The notes: a model not told the origin generated them from the sequence alone. A stretch of DNA of 64,000 nucleotides from Batillaria attramentaria (GCA_018292915.2 JACVVK020000036.1:273501-337500), one strand, 5' to 3'. Shown: positions 12,701-23,973, numbered from the stretch's first letter. A program made the numbers and translations.

Positions 12701-14360
12701 TGCAGTCAGAATTACAGAATACATAGAGCGTGCATAATAAGTGCGAGTGGTTTACTACGAAAAATGATAAACCACTCGAACTCATCATGTAAACCGTGTC
12801 TACCACGAGCATTCAGACTCTTATCTCTATTTTTCTAGTAGCATACATTTTCTGCGGCATTTTATTTTTCTGGTAGGGTGACTAGTGACATTTGTACCCC
12901 CTCAAAATTCTGCATACTGACATGTGGGGAAATGATGCGTAGGGCAGGTGAAAGTGGTTGATGTTAAGCAGAATATCATTCAAAGCCCTTGCACATGTAC
13001 TGACTCAAAAGTGCACTCGCAGAGACTTCGCAGAGACTTCGCAGAGAATTTTCTGTGCGATTTTTTTTTTTTTTTTTTTTTGGTGATCCAAGCAACATAA
13101 AATTTCACCCTCCAAAAGTGAACAAAATAACTATGCACCTGCCGTGACGTATGAGCTCCAAGTGTTTGAAATGACGCACTTTCTGCGCGTCTTTGACTGA
13201 TGACGTAACTGGAGCGCGTTTTTGTAAACTCGCAAATCAATGAGTGGATTATGAAAAGTCATAAGCTTAACTCACACTTTCGCTCTCTTGTTTCCTTACT
13301 ATTTTCGGACGTAAAGCACTCATAGTTAACTCACTGAAAGTTTGCACTGGCGAGTGATGTACAGAACTCTTTATTAATCGCGAAGGGGAAATTGCTTCTC
13401 TGTCCCACATAGCAACAAACACACTCATAAATTCATGTATTATTTATAAATAAGAATACAAATATATACCTGAAGAAACTGAGTAAAACAAACTTGACCA
13501 GTAAACGTACGTACAATAAAACAAATCTTACCGGCCCCCGTAGTGTAGTGGTTAGCACTTCGGATCATGGACCGGGAGACCCGGTGTAACAGGCCGGAGT
13601 ATACCCCTGGCTACTTTATACCCTCGGGTATAAAGTAGCCTAGGCCGGTTCAACCCCCTGGGTATAGATCAGCCCAGGACGGATTCACCCCCTCCTGCCC
13701 GGAATATACCCACCTGTGAACAGAGTTCACTAAAGTGTTTGCACACGGCCGTTTGCGTGTCAAGTGCGGTTTTTGTGTCAGTTGTTCTCAACCTGTCAAG
13801 CCGAGATGGATGACTGCCTATACCAGCAGATTTTGAAATTTTATCCAACAAAAAAGAACGAAGACAAAAAATATCCGGACTACATCTACGCCATCAAAAA
13901 TGTTGCAGACAAGAGAAAGAATGCAAGATGATGGCACTTGGGCTACTGCCGTTGAAATTCTCACCACAGCAAACTTTCTTGCATATAACATTTACATCTA
14001 TACCACGGTGGGCACCAATATGCGCTGGATGCGATATCCCGCAAAGTTTTCACTAAAGGAGACAAGCGAAGTTTGCTTCCACATTGAAAACAGAAGCGGC
14101 CACTTCAATGTGGTTTTGAGCGTTTGACATTCAAGTAGACTACTGTTATCATCACACCAAGAGAAACCCTGGCTGCTGTTAACTTGGGTCTAGTTCTATT
14201 TTAAAGTGCATTAAAAAAAATTACTATGTGACTCTGAGGAAACTCCACTTGGCTCTTTGCTCTTTTCAGAATGAAGCGGTTTGTCTTGTACATTATGAGA
14301 TACTAGCATTGCAAGTTTACACAATTTCCCTGCAGAGGCACCTTAAGACACTCTCTCCCT

Positions 14361-14394
<34 letters not shown>

Positions 14395-17300
14395 GGGTGC
14401 ATTAGGACAATTACAACACAGATTTCACAAAAATAAAGTTACAGGAAGGAAACAAGAAAACTATAGAACCGCTCACGTGTGCCACACGTCGTCATTGAAT
14501 ATAGAGTTGCAAACGCGTGCAACATTCAAGCAAAGACGTTTCTGTTTCTCTCTCTGGTCGTGGGAGCCGGGGTGGTCGAATGGTAGAGCGTTGGACTTCT
14601 AATGCTCGGGTCATGAGTTCGATCCCGGCTGGGGCCAAATATTTGTGCTGGCTTTTTCCTCGTTGCCCCGTCTTTGATATCACCCTATGTGGTGGAAAAG
14701 GACGTTAAACACCCACCCCACCCACCCTCTCTGGTCGTCCGTGGTAGGGGGGTTAAAGGGGGCAGGAGAGGGTTAAACGAGCCTAGGCCAGAGTACACCC
14801 CGGGGTATAGTCTGGGCTAGGCCAGTTTATACGGGGGTATAGTCGGGGCTAGGCCAGTTTATACGGGGGGATAGTCTGGGCTAGGCCAGTTTATACGGGG
14901 GGTATACTCCAGGCGGGGTATAATCTGGACTGCTACACCGGGTTCGAATCCCAGCCGAGGCAAGCGGGATTTTTCATACTTAGGTCGGCTCCTACCCAGA
15001 GCGGGTGTGCTATGGGCCCAATGGCGAGGCTGTTGCCACACAGCCGAGTTTCACCCACTTCACGGGTGCGACTTTGGGGGTGCTTCCCTTGGTATGACAC
15101 GTCTTATGATGTGGATGATTACACGGCCGGCACCGCAGTCCCAAACCACACAGACCTCCATAGCATCATCTTACTATCATCCTCATCTCCATCATCATGC
15201 ATAATAAAAATTGTCCCAGCTTCCGATTCCTCCGTGGGTCCCACCCATGACCTGGGAGGAACACCACGGGGGCTGGCAAAGAGTTGGGGCAGCAAAAAAA
15301 AAAAAAAAAAAAAAAAATAAAACAAATCTTATTAAATAACACCCCATGACATACATGCATGCTGTTACTGGGATGGCTAATAGAACAGTTTCAATTAGCC
15401 GTTGTAGTAGTAGTAGTAGTAGTAGTTGCACAAGTATTGGACGCATGATTTGTCCTGTTTAAACGTGTGGTTTTGTTTCAAATTGGCGTATCATCTACAG
15501 ATGGGTTGTGGTATATTTTATACAGGAATGGCTGGCGTTACAACGCGCTGCAGGAAGAAATGCGGAGTATGTGGAGAACTTGGAGCAGCTCAGAAGTGTC
15601 TCACTCAATGAGACAGACTCCATTCTAGGTATGTACAACTAAGTCATGACTGTGTGACTCATTATTGCTCATTGATTGAAAGCCTTATTTATTTCAACCT
15701 GCTTGATCGCCGTGGTCGTATTTAAATACCACAAAATCAAAAACCACCAACTTAGTATAACCATCTTTTGTGTCTGATAATAATGTCTGGTAATAATGGA
15801 CGACGGACCCCACTCCTGACAACCAAAAGGGCCGAGCCCCCTAGAATTCAACCAATCGCGTCGCGTGGCATAACGAGCACAACACGTGGCAAACTTTTTG
15901 TACCTGTGGCTTGAAATGTCTGAAACGTGGAAAGAAAGCAGTACGTCCATTGACGTCATTTGATTAAAACGACAATTACGTCAATCTCTTTCATCTTTTA
16001 TCGCCCTTTTTTCCCCCCATACAATGACGTCATGGACGTATTATGTTTTGCACAATGCACGGCAGAGGAAAGGGGCGGGGCTTTTTAGCCTCGGGGTGTG
16101 CCGAGGAATCGTCTGTTATTATTGTAGCCGTGACTCTAAAGCTAGGCTCCCACCACCCTACATGCTTGCCGGCTAGGTGCTTTCCCTTGACACCCTGTAA
16201 ACAGCGTACGTGGTTTCCTTCTTCGCAAGGCAACCAACCTGCACGAAGCTGTCTGCTCACACACCGTGCAAAAGTGCGTGGGAACATTGCAGCAGACATC
16301 CTGTAGCAGTAGTCAGTGCTTTGAGCTCCCATTTTCAGTTGTTTCCGAAACTCCAGAAAGTCGCGTACGTAGTATCCCCAGGATGGACGAAGAAGATGTA
16401 ATTCTTTTATGCATGGCAATCATAACGATTGCATGCGGTGCATGCCTGTCTGCACCACGAAGGTGGTGGATTAGAGACTGGATAGCCCGCCGACCCACAC
16501 AAGGCTTTTACAACAGCCTTCTTCAGGAATTGGTCACAGATGATCCGGACACATTCCAGTCATGTCTTAGGATGAACAAGGCTACCTACGATTCGCTACT
16601 CGAGAAAGTTGCGCCACTCATTTCGAAGAAAGATACAGACACGACATAATAATCGTCATGTCTGATCCACCACAATAATGTCTCCGCATGATAGAACGAT
16701 ATCAGGTTGTTCGTCACCTGATCGTCAGCCCAAAACATTGTTTTCGATGCCCCAGCCATTTTTCCACGCTATTGTGCCAATTACACCCGCATTCAACGAC
16801 GGCCGAAATTGGTCTGCACGCTGAGTGTACGGAAGAAGAAGGGTAGTCCGGATCTTCGGATTTTGCGGGAAAGAGCACGGTCCGAGCACGGCGCCGGAAT
16901 GGGACGGGGCAAGAAAAATTCCAGATGGCTAAACACACTGCCGCTCACCTCCCGGATCGCGGTGGGAGGGGAAGGCGCTAATCACCAAAAGTGCATGTTT
17001 GTAGGCTGGTGGGATTGGGCCTTAACTCGACTCTATTTGTACACCACAGGACTGTTCTCTGAGAGCCACATGGAATACGAGCTGATGCGGGACAAAAGCC
17101 AAGAGCCTTCCATCTCTGAAATGACCGCAAAGGCCATAGAAGTACTCAGGAAAAACGACAAGGGGTTTTTCCTGCTTGTTGAAGGTTGGTACAAGTGGGA
17201 CTTTAGTCTTACCCAAAATGCGACCGCTCAGGGGGTAGAACTCTTTCAGGCAAAAACCCCCGTAGCGTAATTATTCTCTGCCCATGTCTCGTGTGCGAGT

Positions 17301-17424
17301 TTGGTCCGCGCAGGTTCAGATATGTTCAAACTGGTTCGTTTTCATTTAAATGAGTACATTCGTGCTACAAGTGTCAGCTAATCATTACAATCATCATAAT
17401 AAGAATTTTATTTCAAGCCGAAAG

Positions 17425-17512
<88 letters not shown>

Positions 17513-19172
17513 ACGACCCAGTTTCAATATACTTTCAATTTAATAATTATTATCAGCTTAATTAATAATAATAAATAATAATAATAATGAGTAGTGTACA
17601 GGCGCTTTACCCAATTTCATGAATCGGCTCAAAGCGCCGCGAACTGAACCCAACACGCACGCTCACGTGAATCACACGCATTCTCTCACGCATTTGACAT
17701 AAACATGTTACAATCACGTGGTGCGAAGGGTCAGCTCAGCTATTCAAATTTCGGAATTTAAAATTGGATTTATTTTTTTCTAATTTGGTGGGATGAACAT
17801 TTCAAAAGCAGAGGGGTAGGAAGCCGGAGTACCCGGAGAGAACCCCCGACGATCGGCCCGAATGAACGGTGCCACATACGAGAAGGACAAATCCTTTGCC
17901 CCGAGTGGGACTCGAACCCCTGACCTCTGACCTCTCGCATTGGTGACGTCTCTTAACCACTAGACCACTGACCGCCCCAATTGAAAAACAAAAACCTATG
18001 TGTTTGCAGGTGGTCGAATTGACCATGGTCACCACGCGACTATGGCCAAAAAAGCCCTCACAGACGCCATTGCCTTTGACGAAGCGGTCAAGGTCGCCAA
18101 AGACATGACAGGGGAAGATACTCTCCTCGTAGTCACGGCCGACCACTCCCACGTCTTCAACATCGCGGGTTATCCCAAACGGGGCAACAACATTCTTGGT
18201 AAGTGCCTGTCCATCTTTAAGATTTGAATTTAAATAAATAAATAAATAAATGAATAAATGATGTTGCGTGTTTTGTCTTTTCTTATTATTTGTTATTGGG
18301 TGGGTGGGTGAAGCGTTGTTTACATGCAATCTTAAGCCTGTTCTTAACTGGGCACAGCGCGCGAAACACACATGTGCACATCACAGTCGTTGCGCTCGGT
18401 GTGTCTACTAACCACAAAACTGAACACAGCTGTGCTCGGTGACAAACCGATTGAAGATGCACTGTCCGCCATGTTTGCGCGCCGAGTGACGTAAGTACAG
18501 TCAGTCAGAATCTGTTGTGGAAACCACAGTCACAGTTGTGGCTGTTTGAAATTCAGGTTGCTGTGATGACGCCACAGCGGCGGAAACCGCCAAAATCACA
18601 ACTGTGTCACAACTGTGGACAGCACTGTGGCGCTCCGCAGTGCCCAGTTAAGAACCGGCTTTAACTCTTTCTGCTGCTGTTTGCATACTTGTTGAAATCA
18701 ACATATGGTATGAATTTGGGAGGAGATCATTGAGGGTTTTTTTTTTAAATTTATTTATTTATTTATTTATTTTTTTGGTAAAGAATTCCATGTATTAATT
18801 ATTATGGACGACCCCGCTGCTGCCAACCAAAAGGTCGAGCCCCCAGAATTTAGCCAATCGCGTCCCGGTGCATAATGAGCAAACACTTTTTGCCAGACAC
18901 CACAACGAGAAAAGCACGCGTAGTTTGATCTGACAGAGAAACATGGAAAGAAAGTATTAATACTTTCTGTTGACGTCATTTGAGGAAAAAGACCATGACC
19001 TCAGTCTCTTTCATCTTGAAATCAGGCTTGGTTTTGTTTGACAAACACAGGATTGGTGGACCCTCAGAGGGCAACCGCCGACGGGATGCCGTACGCCACA
19101 CTTGTGTACGCCAACGGGGAGCCACCTGGCGGCCGAATCAACCTCACTAACGTCGACACTAGTAAGACACTG

Positions 19173-19244
<72 letters not shown>

Positions 19245-20025
19245 ACTCGCATGCAAGATGTACTTGTGTGCGTGACTGAGGCTTCTGTAAGTTGTATTTG
19301 TTATTTTTATCATGTCTTATTATCATTTCTTATGATGGCCTATAATTTCCCTTCTGGGATTGATAAAGTAACTTGATTTTGAATTGTATTGAATACTTCG
19401 TCATCATTTTCACATCACCAGCTGTTTTCTTTGTCACTTAAGCTATTGACATAAGGGAACAAACAGCGAACATGTTGTTTTTCCGTGTTTATCGCGTGAC
19501 ATACAACTACAACATGCTCTTGCCGTACATTTTCCCGGAGCGATTTTTGAGCTGTCTTACAAGTTCGGACAAAAACGTCTTCCGTGAGCTTAAAGTCACG
19601 CAGACATTACTTCCCTGCTAATTATAGTCACTGTTTTTCCTCACCCATGACGTAATAATTCAAACACACAGCTTTACGTCATTCGTCTTGCGTGTGCAGC
19701 GGCTGACGACCACAAGCAAGCACGGCTCGTGCCGATCGACGGGACTGAAACGGAGACACACGGCGGTGAGGACGTGGCTATATACGCCATTGGTCCCATG
19801 GCTCACCTGTTTCATGGCGTGCAAGAACAGAGTTATATCGCTTACGTGATGGGCTATGCTGCCTGCATCGGGCCCAACCAGGATCACTGTCAGGAAACCA
19901 TCACGACAGATCCTACCCCTTGTACCAGTAGCGCTGTCGGATCTGCTGCGGAGGTACAGAGCTTGATGACAATCGTGGTCATGGTTGGAGTTTTGAGGGC
20001 AGTGGAGTTGTTCTGGTACATGTAG
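7204..20025 (+). CDS. ALP: Alkaline phosphatase gene B, complete, 10 coding exons
   Basis: Exons: 7204-7282, 7962-8188, 10159-10339, 11789-11961, 12509-12571, 15526-15628, 17050-17184, 18010-18198, 19051-19161, 19700-20025. All have GT-AG borders and phases join in frame to 528 aa, the usual family length. Residues 1-21 form a signal peptide. Metal ligands and catalytic residues visible: D63 (GDGMGVST), nucleophile S113 (DSAGTAT), H176/T178, R189 (phosphate contact), E320, D325 and H329 ([10 protein letters not shown]), D365/H366/H368 (TADHSHVF), H441 (THGGEDV). The last ~18 residues are hydrophobic, consistent with GPI attachment. The enzyme should hydrolyse phosphate monoesters at the cell surface; in molluscs such enzymes are linked to digestion and mineralisation (family knowledge). 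ATG 7204 is chosen because it opens the signal peptide. CAG acceptors at 7157 and 7165 just upstream suggest a 5' UTR intron. Tissue and substrate specificity cannot be read from the sequence. Confidence 0.93.
8237..9168. repeat. Putative foldback/MITE with 'CCTAACACGG' ends
   Basis: The sequence 'ggggactaattctc' then 'gttgccgtgttagg' at the right end (9139-9168) is preceded by its inverted copy (9109-9137). A related copy starts at 8237, again followed by 'cctaacacc'. Boundaries are approximate; no target duplication identified. Confidence 0.4.
9683..9797 (+). repeat. (CT)n(CA)n microsatellite
   Basis: Uninterrupted CT run followed by about 75 bp of CA in intron 2 of gene B. Confidence 0.95.
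10424..11075 (+). repeat. SINE S2 copy split by an S1 SINE on the minus strand
   Basis: S2 head at 10424-10449 ('taatggttagcactt') resumes at 10760 ('gaccatggaccgggagac') with B-box 'gggttcgagtcccag'. Between them, 10450-10759, is an S1 SINE in reverse orientation. The nesting order shows S2 is older than this S1 insertion. Lies in intron 3 of gene B. Confidence 0.8.
11295..11749 (+). repeat. SINE S1 copy interrupted by a 5'-truncated S4 SINE
   Basis: S1 occupies 11295-11352 and 11456-11749. The insert 11353-11455 is the 3' part of an S4 SINE on the minus strand, flanked by 'acggccg' duplicates (11346-11352, 11457-11463). The S1 poly-A ends only about 40 bases before exon 4 of gene B. Confidence 0.8.
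12040..12434. repeat. Two S4 SINEs head to head (inverted pair)
   Basis: Minus-strand copy 12040-12219 is flanked by 'acattttagg' duplicates (12031-12040, 12220-12229). A plus-strand copy starts at once at about 12229 and runs to about 12434. The pair can fold into a long hairpin in the intron 4 transcript. Confidence 0.8.
12572..13514 (+). other. ALP: Intron 5 of gene B, left part
   Basis: No exon seen. The block 12770-12935 ('ttttatttttctggtagggt' motif) recurs at 49893-50040, so it is an unnamed dispersed repeat. Poly-T at 13062-13081. Confidence 0.5.
13806..14127 (+). pseudogene. Transposase N-terminus fused by deletion to an OTU C-terminal fragment
   Basis: From ATG 13806 the frame reads [14 protein letters not shown]..., resembling the start of the 28095 transposase (MDDTLYDNVLNYLKNGTYP). 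It stops after about 39 codons. An overlapping frame (13900-14127) reads [17 protein letters not shown]...GHFNVVLSV, the second half of an OTU cysteine-protease fold with its catalytic His. The DGNC catalytic Cys motif, zinc finger and DDE core are missing. Not expected to be functional. Confidence 0.65.
14562..14726 (+). repeat. SINE S4 copy inside Ginger-2
   Basis: tRNA-like head and (CCCA)n tail, flanked by 'ctctctggtcgt' duplicates. Younger than the Ginger-2 insertion. Confidence 0.85.
15798..16113 (+). repeat. S7 MITE, copy 1
   Basis: About 315 bp, starts 'ggacgacggaccccactcc' and ends 'gaatcgtc'. Matches 41310-41636 (which has clear inverted ends) and partly 18805-19020. Confidence 0.6.
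16140..17022 (+). mobile_element. Harbinger-type transposon, internally deleted
   Basis: Imperfect inverted ends (AGCTAGGCTCCCACCACCCT on the left; right end reads AGGCCCAATCCCACCAGCCT on the minus strand) flanked by TAA (16137-16139, 17023-17025), as expected of PIF/Harbinger (3-bp TWA duplication). Holds an N-terminal transposase fragment. Confidence 0.65.
16383..16649 (+). pseudogene. Harbinger transposase, N-terminal fragment
   Basis: 88 aa from ATG 16383. Contains [20 protein letters not shown], then [20 protein letters not shown] and KDTDT, the conserved N-terminal region of HARBI1-like nucleases. The frame stops right after KDT; the DDE catalytic part is deleted. Not functional as a transposase. 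Confidence 0.8.
17428..17509 (+). repeat. (CA)n microsatellite
   Basis: Perfect CA run in intron 7 of gene B. Confidence 0.95.
17562..17977 (-). repeat. SINE S3, copy 1
   Basis: Reads (ATT)n tail first, then 'cgaagggtcagctcagc' body and tRNA-like head with 'actcgaacccctgacc' near 17910. Ends about 30 bases before exon 8 of gene B. Confidence 0.8.
18335..18660 (-). mobile_element. S6 Harbinger-type MITE, copy 1
   Basis: 326 bp with inverted ends AGCCTGTTCTTAACTGGGCA / TGCCCAGTTAAGAACCGGCT, flanked by TTA (18332-18334, 18661-18663). No coding content. In intron 8 of gene B. Same family at 26327 and 35433. Confidence 0.85.
18805..19020 (+). repeat. S7 MITE, truncated copy 2
   Basis: Matches the left part of 41310-41636 ('ccccagaatttagccaatcg'). 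Stops about 30 bases before exon 9 of gene B. Confidence 0.6.
19177..19244 (+). repeat. (GT)n microsatellite
   Basis: Starts 16 bases after the 5' splice site of intron 9 of gene B. Confidence 0.95.
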
Positions 20026-21000
20026 GTGAATCAACGTTGGGGTGTCATCTGTTGTTGTTGTTGTTGCGTTTAGTTGTTGTTTGTTTTTTGGTAGTTTTGT
20101 TTTTTGTCGTTGTTTTGTTTGTTTGTTGTTATTGTTGTTGTTTTGTTTTGTTTTTGTGTTTTTTCTGTTGTTTTTGTTTTCGTTCTTTTTTCTTTTCTTT
20201 TTTTTGGGGGGGTGGGGGGGGGGTGGGGGGGGTGTTTTTTTTATTGTTGTCGTTGTTGTTTGTTTGTTATTTGTTTTTTGGTTGTTTGTTTTTTGTTGTT
20301 ATTGTTATTGTTGTTCTTGTTGTTGTCGTTGAGCACTGCTGTTCACATCTTTCGAATGTTTATCCCTTCAGTGCAGCTTGGTTTGTTAATCGGATGAAAT
20401 GATATGATCGAACCTTATCTTAACTCATGAACTCATGACAAATTTATCATTGACCATTTTATCTACTTTTGTACTCTCGAGTTTAGGATGCCACATCACT
20501 AATCCTTATAACAGAGCTCACCGCAAACCTATTGGACGCATTTTCTTCATTAATAAATTCATTTCAAGAAATATGTACTACAGTGTATAATCTCGATGCA
20601 CTTCTTCGTAGTGTTTGTTTGTTTGTTTGTTTGTTTGTTTGTTTGTTGTTGTTGTTGTTGTTGAAGTATACCTATTTTTGTCTATTTTTGTTTACTGCTC
20701 ATAACCAGGGATGAATTTTGTGATTCAATTTACCAACTTCGATCATCATTATTGATTGTTTTCTCTTCGGGCGGACATGCTCATGGCCGTAATCAGAATA
20801 CTCAGCGTAATTAACAGATTCATATACCATGCAAATTCGTGTTTACTGTATCCACAACTAAAATGAAGTTTGAATAAATGTCCAACATAGCCCTGTTCAG
20901 TGGTACTTGGTTTATTCGTGTGTGTGAAAGATTTACGTAATGGTTCAGATAATTTCAAGGTGCGTTACTAACGGTTGGTAAATTGTAGAATTCGGCAACA
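20026..21000 (+). other. ALP: 3' UTR and 3' flank of gene B
   Basis: T/G-rich region with long TTG/TTTG runs. The AATAAA at 20873-20878 and surrounding sequence are homologous to the gene A 3' flank (955-1195). Confidence 0.75.
20873..20878 (+). promoter_or_regulatory. ALP: Polyadenylation signal of gene B
   Basis: AATAAA about 850 bases after the stop, conserved after gene A. Confidence 0.6.
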
Positions 21001-21287
21001 AGCAAATAACAAAACAGTTCATTGTCTGCACTTCAACATACAAGTTCAACAAACAACTTGAAAGACAAACAAACAAACACGCAATGCTGTTTGTTTCTTG
21101 GTCTGTTTGATTTTGTTGTTGTTGTTGTAGATTTGTCTGTTTGCTTGTTGTTTTTGTTCTTGTGTGTGGTTTTGTTTTGTTTGTTTGTATTTTGTTGTTC
21201 TTTTTGTTCTTGTGTGTGTGTGGTTTTCTTTTGTTTGTGTTTTGTTGTTGTTATTGTTGTTGTTGTCGCGGTGGTGGTGGTGGTGGT

Positions 21288-21288
<1 letters not shown>

Positions 21289-21321
<33 letters not shown>

Positions 21322-21373
21322 TGTGTGTGTGTCTGTGTGTCTGTGTGTGTGTGTGTCTGTGTGTGTGTCTGTG

Positions 21374-21442
<69 letters not shown>

Positions 21443-21450
21443 GCGTGTGT
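21289..21450 (+). repeat. (GT)n microsatellite with GTCT interruptions
   Basis: About 160 bp, intergenic. Confidence 0.95.
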
Positions 21451-21767
21451 GTTGTTCATATTTTAATTTGCAAGTTTAAGCAGTTTGTCGTGAACCGTCG
21501 CGAAGTGCGCCATCTGTCTTCATCCCATGCCAAGTAAAGTGTCATTCAAATTGTGTTACAACTAAGAAGGAGAAAGCCGACTGACGAGACTGCATAATAA
21601 ATCTCTCCCTCCCGTTCTTCCCCCCCCCCCCACCCATCTCTCTCTGTCTCTTTTTTTTTTTTTTTTTTTTTTGGGGGGGGGGGGGTCTCCTGGCCCTGCC
21701 TTAGTTTTACATTTTCATTTTGTAGTCTAGCAACGGCAAATTATAAACTGGCACATGTGCTACAATT

Positions 21768-21812
21768 TCTACCGTTGAAAAATAAAGTTTCATTGTCATT
21801 GTCATTGTCATT

Positions 21813-21883
<71 letters not shown>
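21768..21883 (+). repeat. Retrotransposon tail and (CT)n
   Basis: 'gttgaaaaataaagtttcat' followed by (TGTCAT)n then (CT)n. The same 'ttgaaaaataaagtttcat' plus (CAT)n is at 22577-22620, so this is the 3' end of a dispersed element. Confidence 0.6.
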
Positions 21884-21886
<3 letters not shown>

Positions 21887-21995
21887 GAGATTGTGTTGCT
21901 AAGCTAGTAAAGTGTTGGACTGTTATTGCTCGGGTCGTGAGTTTGAATCCCGGTTGTGGCCAAATATTTATGCTGGCTTTACCCTCGGTTCCCGT
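21884..21995 (+). repeat. SINE S4, diverged partial copy
   Basis: Matches the S4 head ('gctcgggtcgtgagttt') and start of the body, with more changes than other copies. Confidence 0.65.
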
Positions 21996-22570
21996 TGGAG
22001 GAAAACAAAAAACAAAACAAAAAAGCTCGACACACGTGTGCGGATGGATGTGGTATGTGTTGTACATGTACAAATGATAAATATGCACGAGCATAGGCAG
22101 CGGCTGCTGGCAGGGTCCCTGCAGATCGACGATGATATCCACGTGGGGGGTGTAATCAAAACGGGTGCGGCGTGTCCGGTGCTACTCCTGTCTCGCTCTT
22201 CAGAAGGGTTTCGGCGATGATTGTTTTCACGCAAAGTCATAAGTGTGTTTAACGGTGGGTGGCGTTTTTAAGGGTTTAGCGTCCCGCGTATCTGCCACAT
22301 ATGGGTGATCAACAATCTTTGAAATATTGACGCATGCACGCGACTTTGTATTGTAGTAACGCGTTAGCGAAAGTGTTGTCTGGTTGATAATAATAATAAT
22401 AATAATGAGGAATTGTCTGGCGCCAAACCTCCTGCTGAAGCTCTGGGCGCCTCACAATAGTAGAGTGTCAATACATACACATGAGATACACATGAAATAC
22501 ACGTCACATTACAAATACGTGAAATACACGTCACATACACGCTACATACGCTGACGTAATTTGTTTCTGT

Positions 22571-22616
22571 CAAAACCTTTACAGTTGAAAAATAAAGTTT
22601 CATCATCATCATCATC

Positions 22617-22689
<73 letters not shown>

Positions 22690-22747
22690 GTCTGTCTGTC
22701 TGTCTGTCTGCCTCTCTCTCTCTCTCTGCGTCTGTCTGTCTGTCTGT

Positions 22748-22791
<44 letters not shown>

Positions 22792-22998
22792 GTCTGTCTG
22801 TCTTAGTGTCTCTCTGTCTGTTCCTCTCTTTTTTTTTCTCTACTTTCTTATTAGATTACTCCCTTTGTGCCTGGTATACTTTTTTTGTAATGTTAGCCTT
22901 TATTTTTTTAGTGTTCGTAGATTAGCAGGACAGCTTGTAAGATAGGCAGACCATGCCTACAAGTCCTTATCCTGAAATAAACGTTTCAGTCAGTCAGT

Positions 22999-23035
<37 letters not shown>
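22571..23035 (+). repeat. Two retrotransposon tails with simple repeats
   Basis: 22577-22620 is 'aataaagtttcat' plus (CAT)n followed by (CT)n/(CTGT)n to about 22800. 22850-23000 ends 'cctgaaataaacgtttcagt' plus (CAGT)n and matches 50739-51060 on the minus strand. Confidence 0.6.
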
Positions 23036-23039
<4 letters not shown>

Positions 23040-23876
23040 CGTTCGTTCGTTCGTCCTCTTTTTGTCACCTCGTCCCGTACGCACGACACCAGTGTTTTGT
23101 ACTCACCATTTCATTTCCGCGTATCTGTCACACATGAGTGACAATTCAGGCGTGCCTTTCGGCCTCAACCATAAACATCTCAACCGCGGAACGTCTCACT
23201 GGCTTAATAAAATGTAAGGACTGCAGTGTAGCACTACGTATACGACCGCACTCGAGCGCAGTTCACACGGAGACTATGACCCAGAATCAGGTTAGTGAAA
23301 TCCATACTACTTTTGTTTGTTTCCTTGGTGCGCTATTAGTGACAAAACTGTCGCGATGCGTTTGAGAGGTACTGAGACTTGCTGGCTGTCCTGAGATATT
23401 GTTTAATGGCTGAATGATTCGGCAAATAACGCGTATCGAGCTGTCGGCCTATCGTGCGTATAAAAACGCAGTTAGTATTAACTAGCACATCTACTCATGA
23501 TCTGTACGTTTTCATAGTAAATTTAACAGTTAGAATTCCTGCTTTCAAATTTAGTGTGTTCTTTCCAGTTTTTAAATGCAGTGCTAACTATAAGATGAAT
23601 TTGTCAGAGCCCTCCCCCCCCCCACCCCCCATCCCGCTCGGTTTTTCAAGAAAAGTAATCTTCAAACAATTTCAGGGAGAAGACGGAAAACAAGACTGCG
23701 TTTCTAAGCATTGTTAAAAAAAAGACTCATTGCATTTCATTTATTTCTCAAAAGGGATTTGTAAGTTGAGTGCACTTAGTTTCCTTAGTTCACGAAATCA
23801 TCTTCTAGATTGTGACAACGCATCAACGGTATTTTTCAACTTGGTAACCTACAACCTATGACATTGTCTACGAGGT
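23036..23876. other. Intergenic, no gene recognised
   Basis: No exon or known repeat seen on either strand. Confidence 0.5.
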
Positions 23877-23973
23877 TGTTTACACTACAATTTGGGTTCA
23901 GCCCGAGTTAACCTCGAGTCGGGTTGGACTCAGGTCAACAGCGTTTACATTACATTCTCTGCTAATCTGGGGT

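Larger units (their letters stand above)
13585..14937 (+). mobile_element. Internally deleted Ginger-type DNA transposon (Ginger-2)
   Basis: Begins TGTAACAGGCCGGAG and ends ...GACTGCTACA, i.e. TGT...ACA termini with matching inverted ends, flanked by CCGG on both sides (13581-13584, 14938-14941). The undisrupted S2 consensus has a single CCCGGG here, so CCGG is a true 4-bp target duplication. Subterminal regions hold repeated GTATACCCC-type motifs (left about 13600-13720, right 14780-14930, about 33-bp period). Contains a transposase/OTU remnant (13806-14127) and a later S4 SINE (14562-14726). Non-autonomous. Same termini style and target as the 27149 element, different sequence. Confidence 0.75.
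13515..15331 (+). repeat. SINE S2 copy split by a Ginger-type transposon
   Basis: S2 body 13531-13584 and 14938-15315. A perfect 16-bp target duplication 'aataaaacaaatctta' (13515-13530, 15316-15331) flanks the SINE. It is broken inside its CCCGGG by the element 13585-14937. Confidence 0.88.
15629..17049 (+). other. ALP: Intron 6 of gene B
   Basis: Almost entirely transposon: S7 copy 15798-16113 and a Harbinger remnant 16140-17022 that ends 27 bases before exon 7. Confidence 0.75.

Noticed and set aside
14562..14640. tRNA genes at SINE heads (also 5241, 31995, 34998, 39491, 40074, 49740)
   Set aside because: A/B-box remains are present but acceptor stems do not pair and each is joined to a conserved SINE body with target duplications.
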